Shown piece after piece: positions 51,335 through 62,995 of a DNA stretch of 64,000 bases. The DNA comes from Phorcus lineatus. Lineage: Eukaryota > Mollusca > Gastropoda > Trochida > Trochidae. The stretch is from NCBI GenBank assembly GCA_921293015.1, contig OV121081.1, positions 58,483,022-58,547,021 on the forward strand, written 5' to 3'. The notes under the pieces were generated by a model that saw only the letters and a program-made list of their open reading frames with translations, had not been told where the DNA came from and searched no databases. Within the stretch, counting starts at the first letter, position 1. Every line of letters starts with the position of its first letter. A program made the position numbers and the translations under genes.

Positions 51335-51820
51335 TTTAAAGGGGCACAGAGTATGTTGTTGGAGTCATATATGTCAAACTTCATAAATGGTCTTATTTGA
51401 TCGAAAAGTAGTTGGTGTTTCTGAAAACTAAGTTCTTAATGACTATGAGTTCAGTATAGTGACAATGAACAGGTTTAAGTCGAGCTTTGTGATCGAAAAC
51501 CAGACCATGGCGCCACTGACTCGAAAAGTAATTTCGGAAACGTATTTACAGCAGACACAACAACAAATATAGGTTTGTAGTGCTAAGTAGGACATTTAAC
51601 TAATCTACATGTAAATGGGACGCAGAGTTTCAACATATCAACATTGATATGGCCGTTTTTCGATTTAAATTGAAAACAAGAAAATATCTTAATTTTGGCA
51701 TTTTAGAAATAAAAATGTACCTTGGGAATACTATTTCAACTAAAGTAAGGATATATGGTATTTTGGCTCTTATTTAAGCTACATACAAAATTCATGAAAC
51801 ATACTCTGTGTCACTTTAAA
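51335..51820. mobile_element. TIR element (MITE), 486 bp
   Basis: The left end (51335-51357) begins TTTAAAGGGGCACAGAGTAT and the right end (51798-51820) is its inverted copy TTTAAAGTGACACAGAGTAT: 21 of 23 positions match including the GTT that follows. The interior is non-coding. A non-autonomous DNA transposon of unassigned superfamily. Confidence 0.75.
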
Positions 51821-52484
51821 ATCAATGTGTAAACAGTTAAAGGTTACTTAGTCATTTGAATAAAAAGATATTGTTTTGTAAATGTAAAATAATCATACCT
51901 TCTTATGAAGATGAAGATGCATGTATTCCAAATATCACCAATTAATGATACATACCGGTTTTTACCTCGATGCTTTGCTAAAACATTACATAAGTTTCTT
52001 TCATTCCATGTTATGATACATCAGATGTTATTTTTTTCCACCCTTGTAGATATGTTTTGTCATCATGCTGTCATCCATATATGCAATATTAGATAATACT
52101 GTCACCATAATGATAAGAATAAAAGTTGTTGATTTTGTTTATATTTGTTGCCAGCAATGCTAATAAACTCTGAATATAATTTATGTTTTGTAGGTTCATA
52201 TATGTCCTTTTGATTAAGGAAATACTCAGGTATTTCTAAATGGCAAATGCAGTAAGGTATTTGAATATATAAATTAGATGAAGCTGCCGTAAAATCTCTC
52301 AAATGGAGCTACCTGTCTGCAGTTTACGCATGAAGAGACGATGAGATGCAGATTTGTACAGCACTCTTCCTATCCACATTTGCTGTTGGCCTATACTGAA
52401 AAGGATTTATCTTGGATTGAGAGTCGGCATTTAAAAACCAAAAGAAGCTTTGATGTAAATGAAGATGAAGAAGAACCATTTTTA

Positions 52485-53742
52485 ATGTGAGGGGTGTCCC
52501 AAATTTTTCGGCCTGACCATCCAAAGAAACATTAAAATTTTTATGACTTATTTTTTGACATAATCACCCTTGACCTCAATGCATTTGCTCCAGCGTTTTT
52601 GTAACATCTGCAACCCATCTGAAAACCAGTTCTTATCACGAGATCCTAAAAACTCCTCTACTTCAGTGGTGACATAATTGTCAGTCTCAAACCTTTGGCC
52701 ATGGATCTCTGTTTTCAGTCGAGGGAAGAGGAAGAAGTCCGAGGAGGCTAGGTCTGGAGAATAGGCAGGGTGGGGGGAGAATCCTGAACCCACAATCCTC
52801 TGCTGCACTGACTGCAATTTGGGCGGTGTGAACGGGAACGTTGTCCTACAACAGCCACACACCTTTGGGCAGTTTACCCCTTCGTTTCTCTTTGAATTTT
52901 TTTCTCCTAATTGTCGTAGTTCATTTGCATTGATTGTAGAACCTTTCTTTAAATAATCAATCATTATTACACCCTGAGAGTCGGATGCCATGACCTTCCG
53001 ACTGGAGGAACAAGATTTGAACTTTTTAGGGGTGGGTGATCTGCTGTGTTTCCAGTGCATGCTTTGGCTTTTTGTCTCAGGATAAAAATGATGAACCCAG
53101 GTTTCATCTTGAGTAACGACATGAACGAAAATTGATTCTGCGTCTGCGCGATACTCGTCAAGAAGTTACTGACTGACCATGACACGTTTTCGCTTTTGGT
53201 CCTCAGATAACATTCTGGGGACCCAGCGTGCTGATACCTTATTCATATGTAAATGTTAATGTATAATTCGTATTTTGATGTTTTACTGATGTGGTGAGTA
53301 TCAACTAAGTATCCGATAGTCACTCGCCTGTCTTGCATTATTGTGTCAAGAACAGCCTCAATGTCTTCACCTGTGGTGACATCAGATGGACGATCAGGAT
53401 GGGGTCCTCTTTAGTGCTTACTCTACCCCGTTTAAATTCAGCACACCAATGCTTAATGGTGCTATATGAAGGAGCAGAGTCACCTAATGTTTGTAACATA
53501 ACCCAATGAATTTCCTTTGGAGTGTATTTGATAACAGCCCTACATTCACTTTTCTCCATTTCGGTAAAAGATGTGAGGGTACCTTTGAATGACAGGCTAT
53601 TATATGCAATTGAAGAGTATGCATCTCGTGATTTTCATGCCATTTACACGTCAATGAATGTCCTTCATGCACGCACAGTATGGTTGCGTTTCAGGCATGT
53701 TTTCATATTCAGGCCGGAAACTTTTGGGACAACCCTCGTTGA
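52485..53742 (-). mobile_element. mariner element, about 1.26 kb, inactive
   Basis: Terminal inverted repeats at 52489-52516 and 53709-53737 share GAGGGKTGTCCCAAA and CGGCCTGA. TA dinucleotides at 52483-52484 and 53743-53744 fit the TA target duplication of Tc1/mariner elements. The length is that of a full mariner, and the transposase remnant lies between the ends on the - strand. Confidence 0.88.
52548..53559 (-). pseudogene. Broken mariner transposase (DD34D type)
   Basis: Read on the - strand, the N-terminal part (53559 down to about 53380) carries the helix-turn-helix region with TPKEIHWVML and SAPSYSTIKHWCAEFKRGR. The catalytic part keeps DETWVHHF (first Asp, about 53115-53090), HWKH and TPKKFK, a second-Asp region near 52850 and YSPDLASSDFFLFPRLK (third Asp). 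Counting residues between the second and third Asp gives 34, the mariner signature. The Gln before the second Asp is a TAG stop, and frame changes occur on both sides of it, so no functional enzyme can be made. Confidence 0.88.
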
Positions 53743-53744
53743 TA

Positions 53745-55101
53745 GTCAACTTCTTTATTGCCCAAAATTTGCTGAAAAGCAAGTGATGATAACAGTGTTA
53801 GTATCTACTGTTTGTATCTACACTGAAACGTAACATTTCTTCATTAATCCAGCTTCTAAAATGCCCTCTAAAGAAATAAATGAAGATGTTGGTGGATGCT
53901 ATTGTAAAACAAAGTTCAATGTTTTATTAATTGTGTTGTCCACAGTTGTTACAAAATGCTGATCGAAAGAATAACCTTTATACTTTATAGGTCATGACAG
54001 ATTATTTATTTAAGAAAAACACCCGCTTACAACGTCGGTGAGACCAAATACAGGCATTTAATGTTCTCAATCTGCAGAAAAGGGTCAGATGCCTCATGAA
54101 ACTTATAATATTCTATTTTTCATACAAACATTGAAATAAAGAGCAAAAAAAGGTTTTTTCCCCTAAAATAAGTGGGGGGAGCCGAGCCCCCCCCCCCCCC
54201 CCCCCCCCCGCGCTTGCTACGGGACATCATATTCCATTCTATTCTAGGGTAACCTGGACTTGTTTCAGATAGATATACAATGAAAACATTGGTAAAAAAA
54301 AAACTTGTGAAAAACTCGTTGACAGTACCTTATGTTAAGTAACTCACTGTTAAAATTTTCTTTTAAAAGACGACTGAAAAAAACCCCATTAAAATGTCGT
54401 TACTTGCCTTCAGCCTATTATTTTATATCACATGACATTCGTTTTTTACTTGAGACTCCCATCCAGTAACCTTATTATACAAAGCAGTCATTACTAACGT
54501 TAGAATTAATATCTTGACAAGATTTCATACAAACGCTCCAGTGTTTCTCAAAATATCTGACGCCATCTTGCTAAGATCAGATGTTATTTTGGGGACTGTC
54601 ATCAAACACAGGTATTTTGTTTACTAATGTTTAAACTTCAATAAGCAGTTTTTAACGCCATTTTTAATATAAAAAATTAAAAAAACAGTTCTTATTGAAA
54701 AAATATTTTAAAATTCATTTCAAAGATGTTAAAAGCCACCTTTTCATAAACTTTAAAGGTACGGTGAACGTTCAACAACCGAAATTTTATCAGGTGAGAA
54801 TCTATTTGAAAACACCTTTAATTCGGTAATGAGAGACGAGGCGTTATGGACGTCCTTCAGTTTTATTCACTTCCGGTTTCAGATCAAATTCAAAGGACTC
54901 ATATGTCACGATAACACGTTGAAGTTACAAGGAGTAGTACAGTGAGACGATTAAGTTTGTCGTTTCTAAAAATTTGATTCGGACCATATCGGACACAGAT
55001 TATCAGAAAATGGCAAACCAACGTAGTTCAAACTTCAACTTTTATTATCATACGAAGATACCACACCTAGAGAGAAATAGTAAAAAGTATAAATTTCATA
55101 T
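53745..55101. other. Intergenic DNA with poly-C tract
   Basis: Contains a 23-base C homopolymer at 54187-54209 preceded by a G-rich GTGGGGGGAG run that could pair with it. No gene seen. The 3' UTR of the - strand glycosyltransferase occupies its last part. Confidence 0.6.
55041..55046 (-). promoter_or_regulatory. Candidate poly(A) signal for the GT31 gene
   Basis: AATAAA on the - strand 56 bases beyond the stop codon of the glycosyltransferase. This implies a very short 3' UTR. Confidence 0.45.
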
Positions 55102-56307
55102 CTAGATATACTGTCCATTTTTGCACAAATTTTTCTGGATAATTCTGCTCCATATCTTGTAAAAATCCTGCCCATAAATCTGTTGCGAGATCATCTTCTT
55201 CTCCAGCGCCAAGTCACACTTTTTAGCTGGTTTACGCAAATTGTAAATTCTCTTTGAAATCGCCAAATGCCGTGCGTCAAACAGTTTAGCCAGAACGCCT
55301 GTGATATAAGCGTCTTCGATGTTCACATACGGCATATACTCGGCAACGTGGGCAATGTTACAGGCAAGTTTACGGGGCACGATGTACATATTACCCTTCA
55401 CGTGCGGAGGGTATACAGGCGCTGAGAAGGACGAGGGTTCAACCCTAAACTTCATTTTCCTAGACACCGAGTCGACGTAAAAAAATGGGCCATAGATTGT
55501 ATTGTTTAATCTATTTGTTTTCAGGAATTTTAAAATGTAGGGCACGTTGAAGAAGGTATCGTCATCTGTCTTCATGATATATTGAGCACCAGGGCAGTAT
55601 TTCTCCGCCCACCTGAAACCCATAAGCACCTTGTAGGTAAAATTGAAATACGACTCCTTAAAGTCAATCTGAACGATGTCACCCATGCTATCAGATTCTT
55701 CCGCCAATATTTTCTGATCTGTTCTGTTGTATGTGTTTCCAAACAAGAACACAAGTCTCAAAGAACCGTCCATTTTCACCCCAGGCCACGGGTGACCGAC
55801 GGCAACGCTTCCCCACGTTGCCCGTATAGCCTGACGCTGACGTTTCATGAACGGCAGTGACATCACCATCACCAACAACGTCGGCTCATCTCGTCTGTTA
55901 CACACGTCCTCTGCAGTGATCATGAACTTAAAGTTCATCGGCGTTATCTTGTTTGTCCTCGGGATGAATAAATGCTCATATTTGAGTAATCTTCTATCGC
56001 CGTAGAAATTATGTCGGTCAAACCTCAATGGTGGATATGACGGATTGATAGGATACAAAGTTTTAAAATTTGCATTAAAAAATTTGTTTTTATCTAAAAG
56101 TATTTCTCTGAAATCATGCTCCGTTTTATCTTCGTAGGAACATGGTGGAACTTCTGTTTTGAGACTTGTCCTCGTCCGGGCTAGCAGCAACGCGACGACA
56201 ACGAAGGGGAAAAGGACAAGAGATATCTTCACTATCCGAATAGCCAACCATCTCGGTAGTGACGTTTGCAGTCTGAAATGTAGAGAGGGGTGTGTTATCT
56301 TTAACAT
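55102..56307 (-). CDS. Beta-1,3-glycosyltransferase, GT31 family (B3GALT/B3GNT-like)
   Basis: 401 aa, usual family length. A type II Golgi membrane protein: short basic cytoplasmic end, hydrophobic anchor at about residues 25-43 (IVKISLVLFPFVVVALLLA), a stem, then the catalytic domain. GT31 signatures are in order: RQAIRATWG (158-166), LVFLFGNT, the DFKESYFNFTYK region, KTDDDTFF with the metal-binding DDD at 248-250, and the EDAYITGV motif with Glu331-Asp332. It transfers Gal or GlcNAc (acceptor unknown) from a UDP-sugar to glycoproteins or glycolipids. ATG 56307 has A at -3. An acceptor-like ctctctacatttcag lies inside the first codons (exon would begin at 56272), so the true N-terminus could come from an upstream exon; the anchor is downstream either way. 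Confidence 0.88.
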   Translation of the reverse strand: MLKITHPSLHFRLQTSLPRWLAIRIVKISLVLFPFVVVALLLARTRTSLKTEVPPCSYEDKTEHDFREILLDKNKFFNANFKTLYPINPSYPPLRFDRHNFYGDRRLLKYEHLFIPRTNKITPMNFKFMITAEDVCNRRDEPTLLVMVMSLPFMKRQRQAIRATWGSVAVGHPWPGVKMDGSLRLVFLFGNTYNRTDQKILAEESDSMGDIVQIDFKESYFNFTYKVLMGFRWAEKYCPGAQYIMKTDDDTFFNVPYILKFLKTNRLNNTIYGPFFYVDSVSRKMKFRVEPSSFSAPVYPPHVKGNMYIVPRKLACNIAHVAEYMPYVNIEDAYITGVLAKLFDARHLAISKRIYNLRKPAKKCDLALEKKMISQQIYGQDFYKIWSRIIQKNLCKNGQYI

Positions 56308-59300
56308 GATGACTTTATCTAACCTCTGTAAATTAACTGCGCGGACACAATTTGCCTATATGCTTCATGGGCAAGTCGAAGTTTGTAGGAAACTGGTTTT
56401 ACACAACAATGAAGGAAGAACACTTCTTTAAGTAGAACGTGTTAAGCGTGCTTAAATATTAAATGAACACACTGCAAGTAAGATTTCGAAAAGTTCATCT
56501 TTTTAAACATACTTGCATCATTTCTTTTAACTAAATTGATGTACACAGACCTTTTCCCGTTTGTTACCATTGCGGGTTACACGATGTCTCTTTAAACACC
56601 TTAATTATGTACTAATTAGTATATCAAGCAATAAAACCGAGATTTTTAAATTGTTTATACCGTTAGCAAGCATTTGATGATTGATATTAAAACATCATGA
56701 ATCATGATTAGAATTAAGTAACTCGTATATTGTTCCATGTTCCGTGACTTGTTACACTTTAAATATCTGAATAGTTTCAATTTGTACTGTGTCTGTGCAT
56801 CAAACGAATAACTAAGATTTTAAATGATAAAAAAATAGTGTATACATACATAAAGTTAAAATTAGGAAAGCTGGTTAAGTTCATGGGAGCGAATGGTTGC
56901 ATTTTCATTGGGTCCAAGTAGTCGAGGAATGTCCAATCAGGTACGCTCTGCGTTTATGCCGTAGTGAACTTGACTTCTGAAAAATTATATTAGAACATTC
57001 AATATAAGTACTATCCCGAGATCCCGGGTTGAACTCTGAACTGTCTTTCAGATTTCAAATACAAAATGCAGTGTGGTAAAGTACAAATTGCTAATCAAAT
57101 CAAATGAGTTACCGATTGTGTAACTTAGACACTAAGAATGAAGTTTATAATATTTTGAATTCAAAATGGCCCTCTTGAAAAGCAAGTATAAATTTGAATC
57201 AATATATGGCCATTTCAATGAGCTTCCTTGTTATAATTTATTGAATAAACGTTTTTGAGAATTATTTTGTCAGAGACTTAATGTGAGCCTAACATTTTAC
57301 AAAAAATCACAAAAGTTGAACATAATTACTGCCCCTTGCATGCGCACTCTATAAAAAACTGGAAAATTGAATGAAATATCCCTCGTGGAGCTTTCAAATA
57401 ATCTTTCCTTCATGTCATATTTTTAAAAATAAACTTTACAAAGTTATTTCTATATGAAGGTAATTTTCTTCAAAATAGGTCATGTTTAAAAAGCTAAGTT
57501 TTTAAACGTTCTAAGTATTTCAAACCTTGATCATTTATCTAAGTTACTTTTCCCCGTTAAGGTAAACTGTTTTTCAGCTGTTTTTCATGATTGATAATGA
57601 AAAACGGAAAACTAAACGAAAATCAGATATTTTTAAAGGTATTTATTCATAAATTGTGTTAAATACTCTGAGGCGCCTGTGGTAAGTGATATGATATTTC
57701 ATTGTTTCAATTATTATCGAATAAATGTCAGAAGCCGAAATTACATGTCCCATTTCATTGTTTATTTATCATATGATGTATCCCACGCTTTAAATCGATA
57801 TCTCTTTTTTCAACTATTGATAAATTTCGAAATTTTAGTCATCGGCTTTCGATTAAAAAAAGGGCAAGACTTAAACCTTTGTATTACAATTTGCAAAACA
57901 CTGGACCGATAGCCATTGGAAGGTTACTTTCAGAAACATTGTGTGCTTCTCGATTATTAACACCATTTACAACGTTGGACTTCAATAAACTACTCTATGT
58001 AACATTAGGGATATACGCATATTTAAAGTAAAAGTTTCAAACTCATATGCCAGGCAGACATATGACTTGGGGCAGCGCCTACGGCCGTTGTTTGACGCAC
58101 GTCTTTTAACATTTTCAGCTTCTCCTCCAGAACTGCTGCACCCACAAAGCTGAAAATGGTGGGTATCTACCTCGTACTTGTTAGTACATTTACCAAGTCC
58201 TCCCTTCCCCTCTCCCTCTCAAATATGGGCTTGACAGTCATTTTTTCAAAACTTTTAAACGACTCCATCTCCAAGACCAAGGACTTTTATACAGGTCTTT
58301 GCCAAAACCAACCGACATCTTCGAAAGAAGTTTAATTTTCTTTTTGCTATCAACCTCTGGGAAAGTACAACAAACTTGGCTTTCGGTTACTTATCCCGTT
58401 CATCTTTCCTCCCTCGGGTTTAATAGTTCTAAAAGTATCATCGGCATTGTGTTCTACCTTCCAAGTACATACATGTCATGATGGTTGAAGACGTTTTCAC
58501 CCTTACCTTTAATTCATGATATCCAATATGCTATATAATAATTAATCCACATCCTGCACATGTATCATCCGTTTAGATAGAGTGAGGAGGTTATCTTGTG
58601 ACCTGATGATAACACGACAATTGATAACCGTGAGTAGATAAATGTTATTTGTCGGAGTAACTGTCATTGTTATCGTGCTATGGTTACAACAAAACACGCA
58701 ACGATAAGCTGATAACTGAAACAAAAATGGTTATTGGCGTTGATTGCAACGTTAAAACAGCTGTAAAGTCATATAAAATGGTAGGAACCCTAAAACCTTC
58801 TTATGTCATGAGCTGACAAATAAACATTTACAAAATTAGATAGGCCTCTTACACAAAAGGGGCTGATGGTATTGACCTCCTTTCGTCGATAACTTTTTAA
58901 GTTTTTGACTTTCATGTAGACTAAAATATAGTCTAGGAAATATTTTGATAATATACTTTTCCTTCATCCATAATATTATTTTCTCCCTTCTTTCCATTCC
59001 ATATTTGTAGGCAGTAAAATCTAGATTTGCTGAATGAGGACTTCGACTGTATTAAAGCCTGTTATTTAACACATAGTCATGAAGCAGGACTAAATTTATG
59101 TAGAACCGATACATCCCAAAGGTGAAACGTTACGTATACATACATTGACCAGCAGGTATTTCTTTGTTGTTTTTTTAATTAATTTTAAATTTTACATCAA
59201 TTATCTAATATGTAAGGCTTCAATTTAACATAACATACGTAAGTAAGTTTTATATGTACATGATGTTTATTTTCATTGCATTACTCGGGTAATAAGAGGA

Positions 59301-59394
59301 AGTTTTCCCTGATGAGAAGTTCAAGGGGTGATATTCGAATAACATCGGGACATTAAGCCCTGTGGCAATGGGGACCGATACATCTTTGAACCTG
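56308..59394. other. 5' flank of the GT31 gene and intergenic DNA
   Basis: No gene or known repeat is supported over 3 kb. It must include the GT31 promoter (- strand). A hairpin lies at 58110-58158. Confidence 0.55.
58110..58158. repeat. 12-bp perfect inverted repeat
   Basis: CATTTTCAGCTT (58110-58121) and AAGCTGAAAATG (58147-58158) flank a 25-base loop. No gene context explains it. Confidence 0.6.
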
Positions 59395-59443
59395 TAAACA
59401 GATTGTGGATTGGAACGCTAAGTTTAATCTTCTACAAGTTAAG

Positions 59444-59886
59444 AAAAGAGAGAGAAAATGTTTATTAAAGTGTCACGTTCTTTAGAAATAAAATACAATA
59501 CATAAAAACATATACATATATTAAAAAAAGTACCCGGCCTTAAGGCCTATGATACACTGTAGTAATTAGATATCACAGCAAAACAATATGATATTAAAAT
59601 ATTAAAAACAGATATCAAAATTTACCTATGTACTACAATAGCAGTATATAACATTCACGCACAAGCACGCACACAAAACAATCCACTCAACAAATAACGC
59701 ACGAGATCACGCAAATACTATCTTTAATATCACAAATACATTCACTCGTTCTCACCTTCATAAACACATGATAAATACATAATACATTCTCACGCATACG
59801 TATGTAGACATATACGCCTCTACACTTATACACATACACATATCCACATACATGCATGCATTCGTACATACCAACTTGCATGCGTC

Positions 59887-59927
<41 letters not shown>

Positions 59928-60071
59928 ATACATCCATCCATACATACATACATACATAAAAAAACATACATACATACATACATACATACATACATAAAAT
60001 ACATACATAAAAATACATACATTTGCCCAAGTTAATATGCTATATTTCAATTTACAAACATAATACTTTTT
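59444..60071 (-). mobile_element. Retro-insertion with 8-bp target duplication, 628 bp
   Basis: AAGTTAAG occurs at 59436-59443 and 60072-60079, and removing the DNA between them rejoins a unit of the surrounding tandem repeat. Read on the - strand the insert ends in ...TTTAATAAACATTTTCTCTC, an AATAAA near the 3' end, and contains a GGCCTTAAGGCC palindrome followed by GGGTAC. This fits the 3' end of a polyadenylated non-LTR element. Its other half is the CA/TACA microsatellite. The duplication is seen; the element class is inferred. Confidence 0.6.
59887..60021. repeat. CA and TACA microsatellite
   Basis: A run of about 16 CA dinucleotides grades into CATC and then TACA units with short A interruptions. 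The open frames on the - strand here are repeat translations. Confidence 0.95.
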
Positions 60072-60079
60072 AAGTTAAG

Positions 60080-60884
60080 TAAAGGTGTAAACCGCTGGTT
60101 GAATCTGGTAGAGGTAAATCTACTACTACTACTACTTATAAGCAGATCGTTGTTTGGAACGCTAAGATCATCTTGTACAATCTAAGTAAAGTTGTAAACC
60201 GTTGGTCGATTATAGACTTAAATCTACTTATATGATCTTTAGATAGGTAGGTTGTCTTTATTTCATCCACGATTGAAGATCACAGATTATACATTTGCAT
60301 CAGCAGATCGTTGATTGGAGCGCTAAGTTTTATCTTATACAATTTAAGTAAAATTGTAGTCCGCTTGTTGATTTTAGAGTTTAATCTACTTCTATGAACT
60401 TGTTAGCAGATCGTTTAATGGAGCACTAATTAAATAGCTTTATCTTCTACAATTTAAGTAAAGTTGTAAACCGTTGCTTGATTGCAGGGGTAAATATACT
60501 TCTTAAGAGGAACCAATGAACTCGTAAACGGATGACTGAAAATAGAGGTACTTTTACCTCTAACTACTCTGAAATTGCCTGATACCCTGCCTCGTCGGGT
60601 TAAGTATACTTCAGTAAGTTGGTGCAATGACGGATCGAATGTTACAGCAAAATAGACGAGGTAATGAGGCCTTCAACCCAGACACTTGAGTATCTCCCGA
60701 TATTCTCTCTCTTGATTGTTTGGCGTTTCCGACACTGACAGGGATCTATCTACTTTCCTAGTGGGTGGCATTTTTAGATTATTTCTGATTTCTTTCTTAT
60801 GCTTTATTGTGCTTGACCTTTCTTTGTGCCCTGCTTCAGATAGACATGTTGTTTTCTTCAGCTTTCTTTGTCATAAGCCATGAT
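60080..60884. other. Tandem repeat copies, then unassigned DNA
   Basis: After the diverged repeat copies (to about 60500), about 380 bases show nothing recognisable before the 34-bp minisatellite. Confidence 0.5.
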
Positions 60885-61912
60885 CAATCACACGATCCGA
60901 CCCATCGCAAATGTTACTCGACCAAAACTTGTTCAAACCAACAATCTCACCAATCATAAAACATGTTCAAACCAACGTTCTCACCAATCACAAAATATGT
61001 ACAAACCAACAATCTCACCAATCACAAAATATGTACAAACCAACAATCTCACCAATCACAAAATATGTACAAACCAACAATCTCACCAATCACAAAATAT
61101 GTACAAACCAACAATCTCACCAATCACAAAATATGTACAAACCAACAATCTCACCAATCACAAAAAATGTACAAACCAACAATCTCACCAATCACAAAAT
61201 ATGTACAAACCAACAATCTCACCAATCACAAAAAATGTACAAACCAACAATCTCACCAATCACAAAATATGTACAAACCAACAATCTCACCAATCACAAA
61301 AAATGTACAAACCAACAATCTCACCAATCACAAAATATGTACAAACCAACAATCTCACCAATCACAAAAAATGTACAAACAAACAATCTCACCAATCACA
61401 AAATATATACAAACCAACAATCTCACCAATCACAAAATATGTACAAACCAACAATCTCACCATTGACAAAATATGTACAAACCAACAATCTCACCATTGA
61501 CAAAATATGTACAAACCAACAATCTCACCATATAAAAACATTTACAATCTAACAACCTGACCCATCATAAAACATTTACAATCTAACAACCTGACCCATC
61601 ATAAAACATTTACAATCTAACAACCTGACCCATCATAAAACATTTACAATCTAACAATCTCATCAACCATAAAATATTTATATACTAATAATCTCATCAA
61701 CCATAAAATATTTACATACTAATAATCTCATCAACCATAAAACATTTACAATCTAACAATCTCACCGATCACAAAACATGTACAAACAATCTCACCAATC
61801 ACAAAATATGGACAAACCAAAATTTGACCATTCATAAATCATGTTCAAACCTACAATCTGGTCCATCGCAAAAATTTAGAAACCAACAATCTGAACCATC
61901 ATAAAACATGCC
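60885..61912 (+). repeat. 34-bp minisatellite, about 30 copies
   Basis: The unit is 34 bases, core CAAACCAACAATCTCACCAA followed by TCACAAAATATGTA. In the middle, units with AAAATATGT alternate with units reading AAAAAATGT, a 68-bp dimer pattern. At both ends the units diverge (for example CTAACAACCTGACCCATCAT around 61550-61650), as expected if homogenisation is strongest in the centre. All three forward frames stay open, giving artificial proteins. Confidence 0.93.
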
Positions 61913-62715
61913 TTATTTGGGGTCGGTTACGTTACCTGATTCCACTCCTGTGACTGTTCCTTTGTCTAATGCTGAAAGTGGTGTTCCATAAGTTTCACCC
62001 ATCATTAAAATTGGGTTTCAGAGACTGTCAGGATCGACTTTAAATACAGTAAGGTTTTATTCTCATTTGATATGATGTGTCACAGGATTTGTCACCTATG
62101 GTGCAATTCCAATAATAATTAATTGAACTTGGAGCTTATGCTAACTGCTCCAGATATGAAGAGTTAAATAATTCGCCGGTTCTTTATTATCAGATCATGG
62201 ATTTTTTGTAACATTTCTGGTGTAAGTACCTTTTTTTAGACACATAAGCACAACACACGACTAAAAAGGGCCCATTTTCTAAGAAAAACAGACACAATTT
62301 AAAGAAACCAATCTTAAATCAACCAATCACTTTCAGCAGATGTATCGAAAATTTGGGAGAGCCCCTGAATGACATGAAAGCGAACATGCAAAGCGTGGTG
62401 TCATTGCGTTACATTTTCCAGTCGAGACCCACTACTTATCAATCACCCCTCTTAAATGCCTAACGTCGTTGTTCATGGTCCAGCTGAGAAAAGGGAAAGG
62501 TGATAAAACAGGGCCGTCTATAGGTTCGTTTACAGCCTCTGGCTACATCTTGTAATGATAAAGTTGAATCTCTTCACTCTAGCCCAGGAGAGGTGACTGC
62601 AAACACCGAATCTGGCACGTTGAGTGATTAGTTTGTGGTAAGACCAATTGATTAGTTCTGCTACATAGGTCAGTTTAATCAACCATTGCACAATTAAACC
62701 AAAATTACAGTTTAT

Positions 62716-62995
62716 GTCTGTTCTTACTTAAAATTTTGCATGATATTACAATATATGCATGCTCTTACTTAAAATTTTTCATTTTCTTACTTATAATATA
62801 TGTCCGTTCTTACTTACAATTTTGCATGTTCTTACAATATAATCATGTTCTTACTTACAATTTTGCATGTTCTTACAAAGAATATAATGCATGTTCTTAC
62901 TAAGAAAAATGCATGTTCCTACTAAGAATATATGCATGTTTTTACTAAGAATATATGCATGTTTTTACTAAGAATATATGCATGTTCTTACATGA
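62716..62995 (+). repeat. Degenerate 23-bp minisatellite
   Basis: Units like TGCATGTTCTTACTAAGAAT plus ATA. The last four or so are regular at 22-23 bases; the earlier ones vary (TGCATGTTCTTACTTACAAT and similar). Confidence 0.8.

Larger units (their letters stand above)
50437..52484. other. XYLB 3' flank and intergenic DNA
   Basis: The XYLB 3' UTR starts here; its end is uncertain. The segment 50690-50930 includes a phrase (CAAGATGGCAGACACTATAA on the - strand) that reads like a dispersed repeat, but I cannot confirm this from one copy. A TIR element lies at 51335-51820. No gene seen. Confidence 0.5.
59395..60500 (+). repeat. Diverged tandem repeat of about 100-150 bp, four to five copies
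   Basis: Recurring order of motifs: GCAGATCGTTGATTGGA, then CGCTAAG, TCTTCTACAATTTAAGTAAA, TTGTAAACCG, TTGATT and TAAATCTACTT. Copies begin near 59395 (interrupted), 60140, 60300 and 60412. The first copy stops at 59443 and resumes at 60072 because of the insertion described next. Confidence 0.7.

Noticed and set aside
59687..60050. Cysteine/valine/tyrosine-rich frames on the - strand
   Set aside because: They are CA and TACA microsatellite translations.
60880..61552. Three overlapping 167-213-codon frames of Asn/Gln/Thr-rich repeats
   Set aside because: Translation of the 34-bp minisatellite in three frames, with no signal peptide, domain or splice context.
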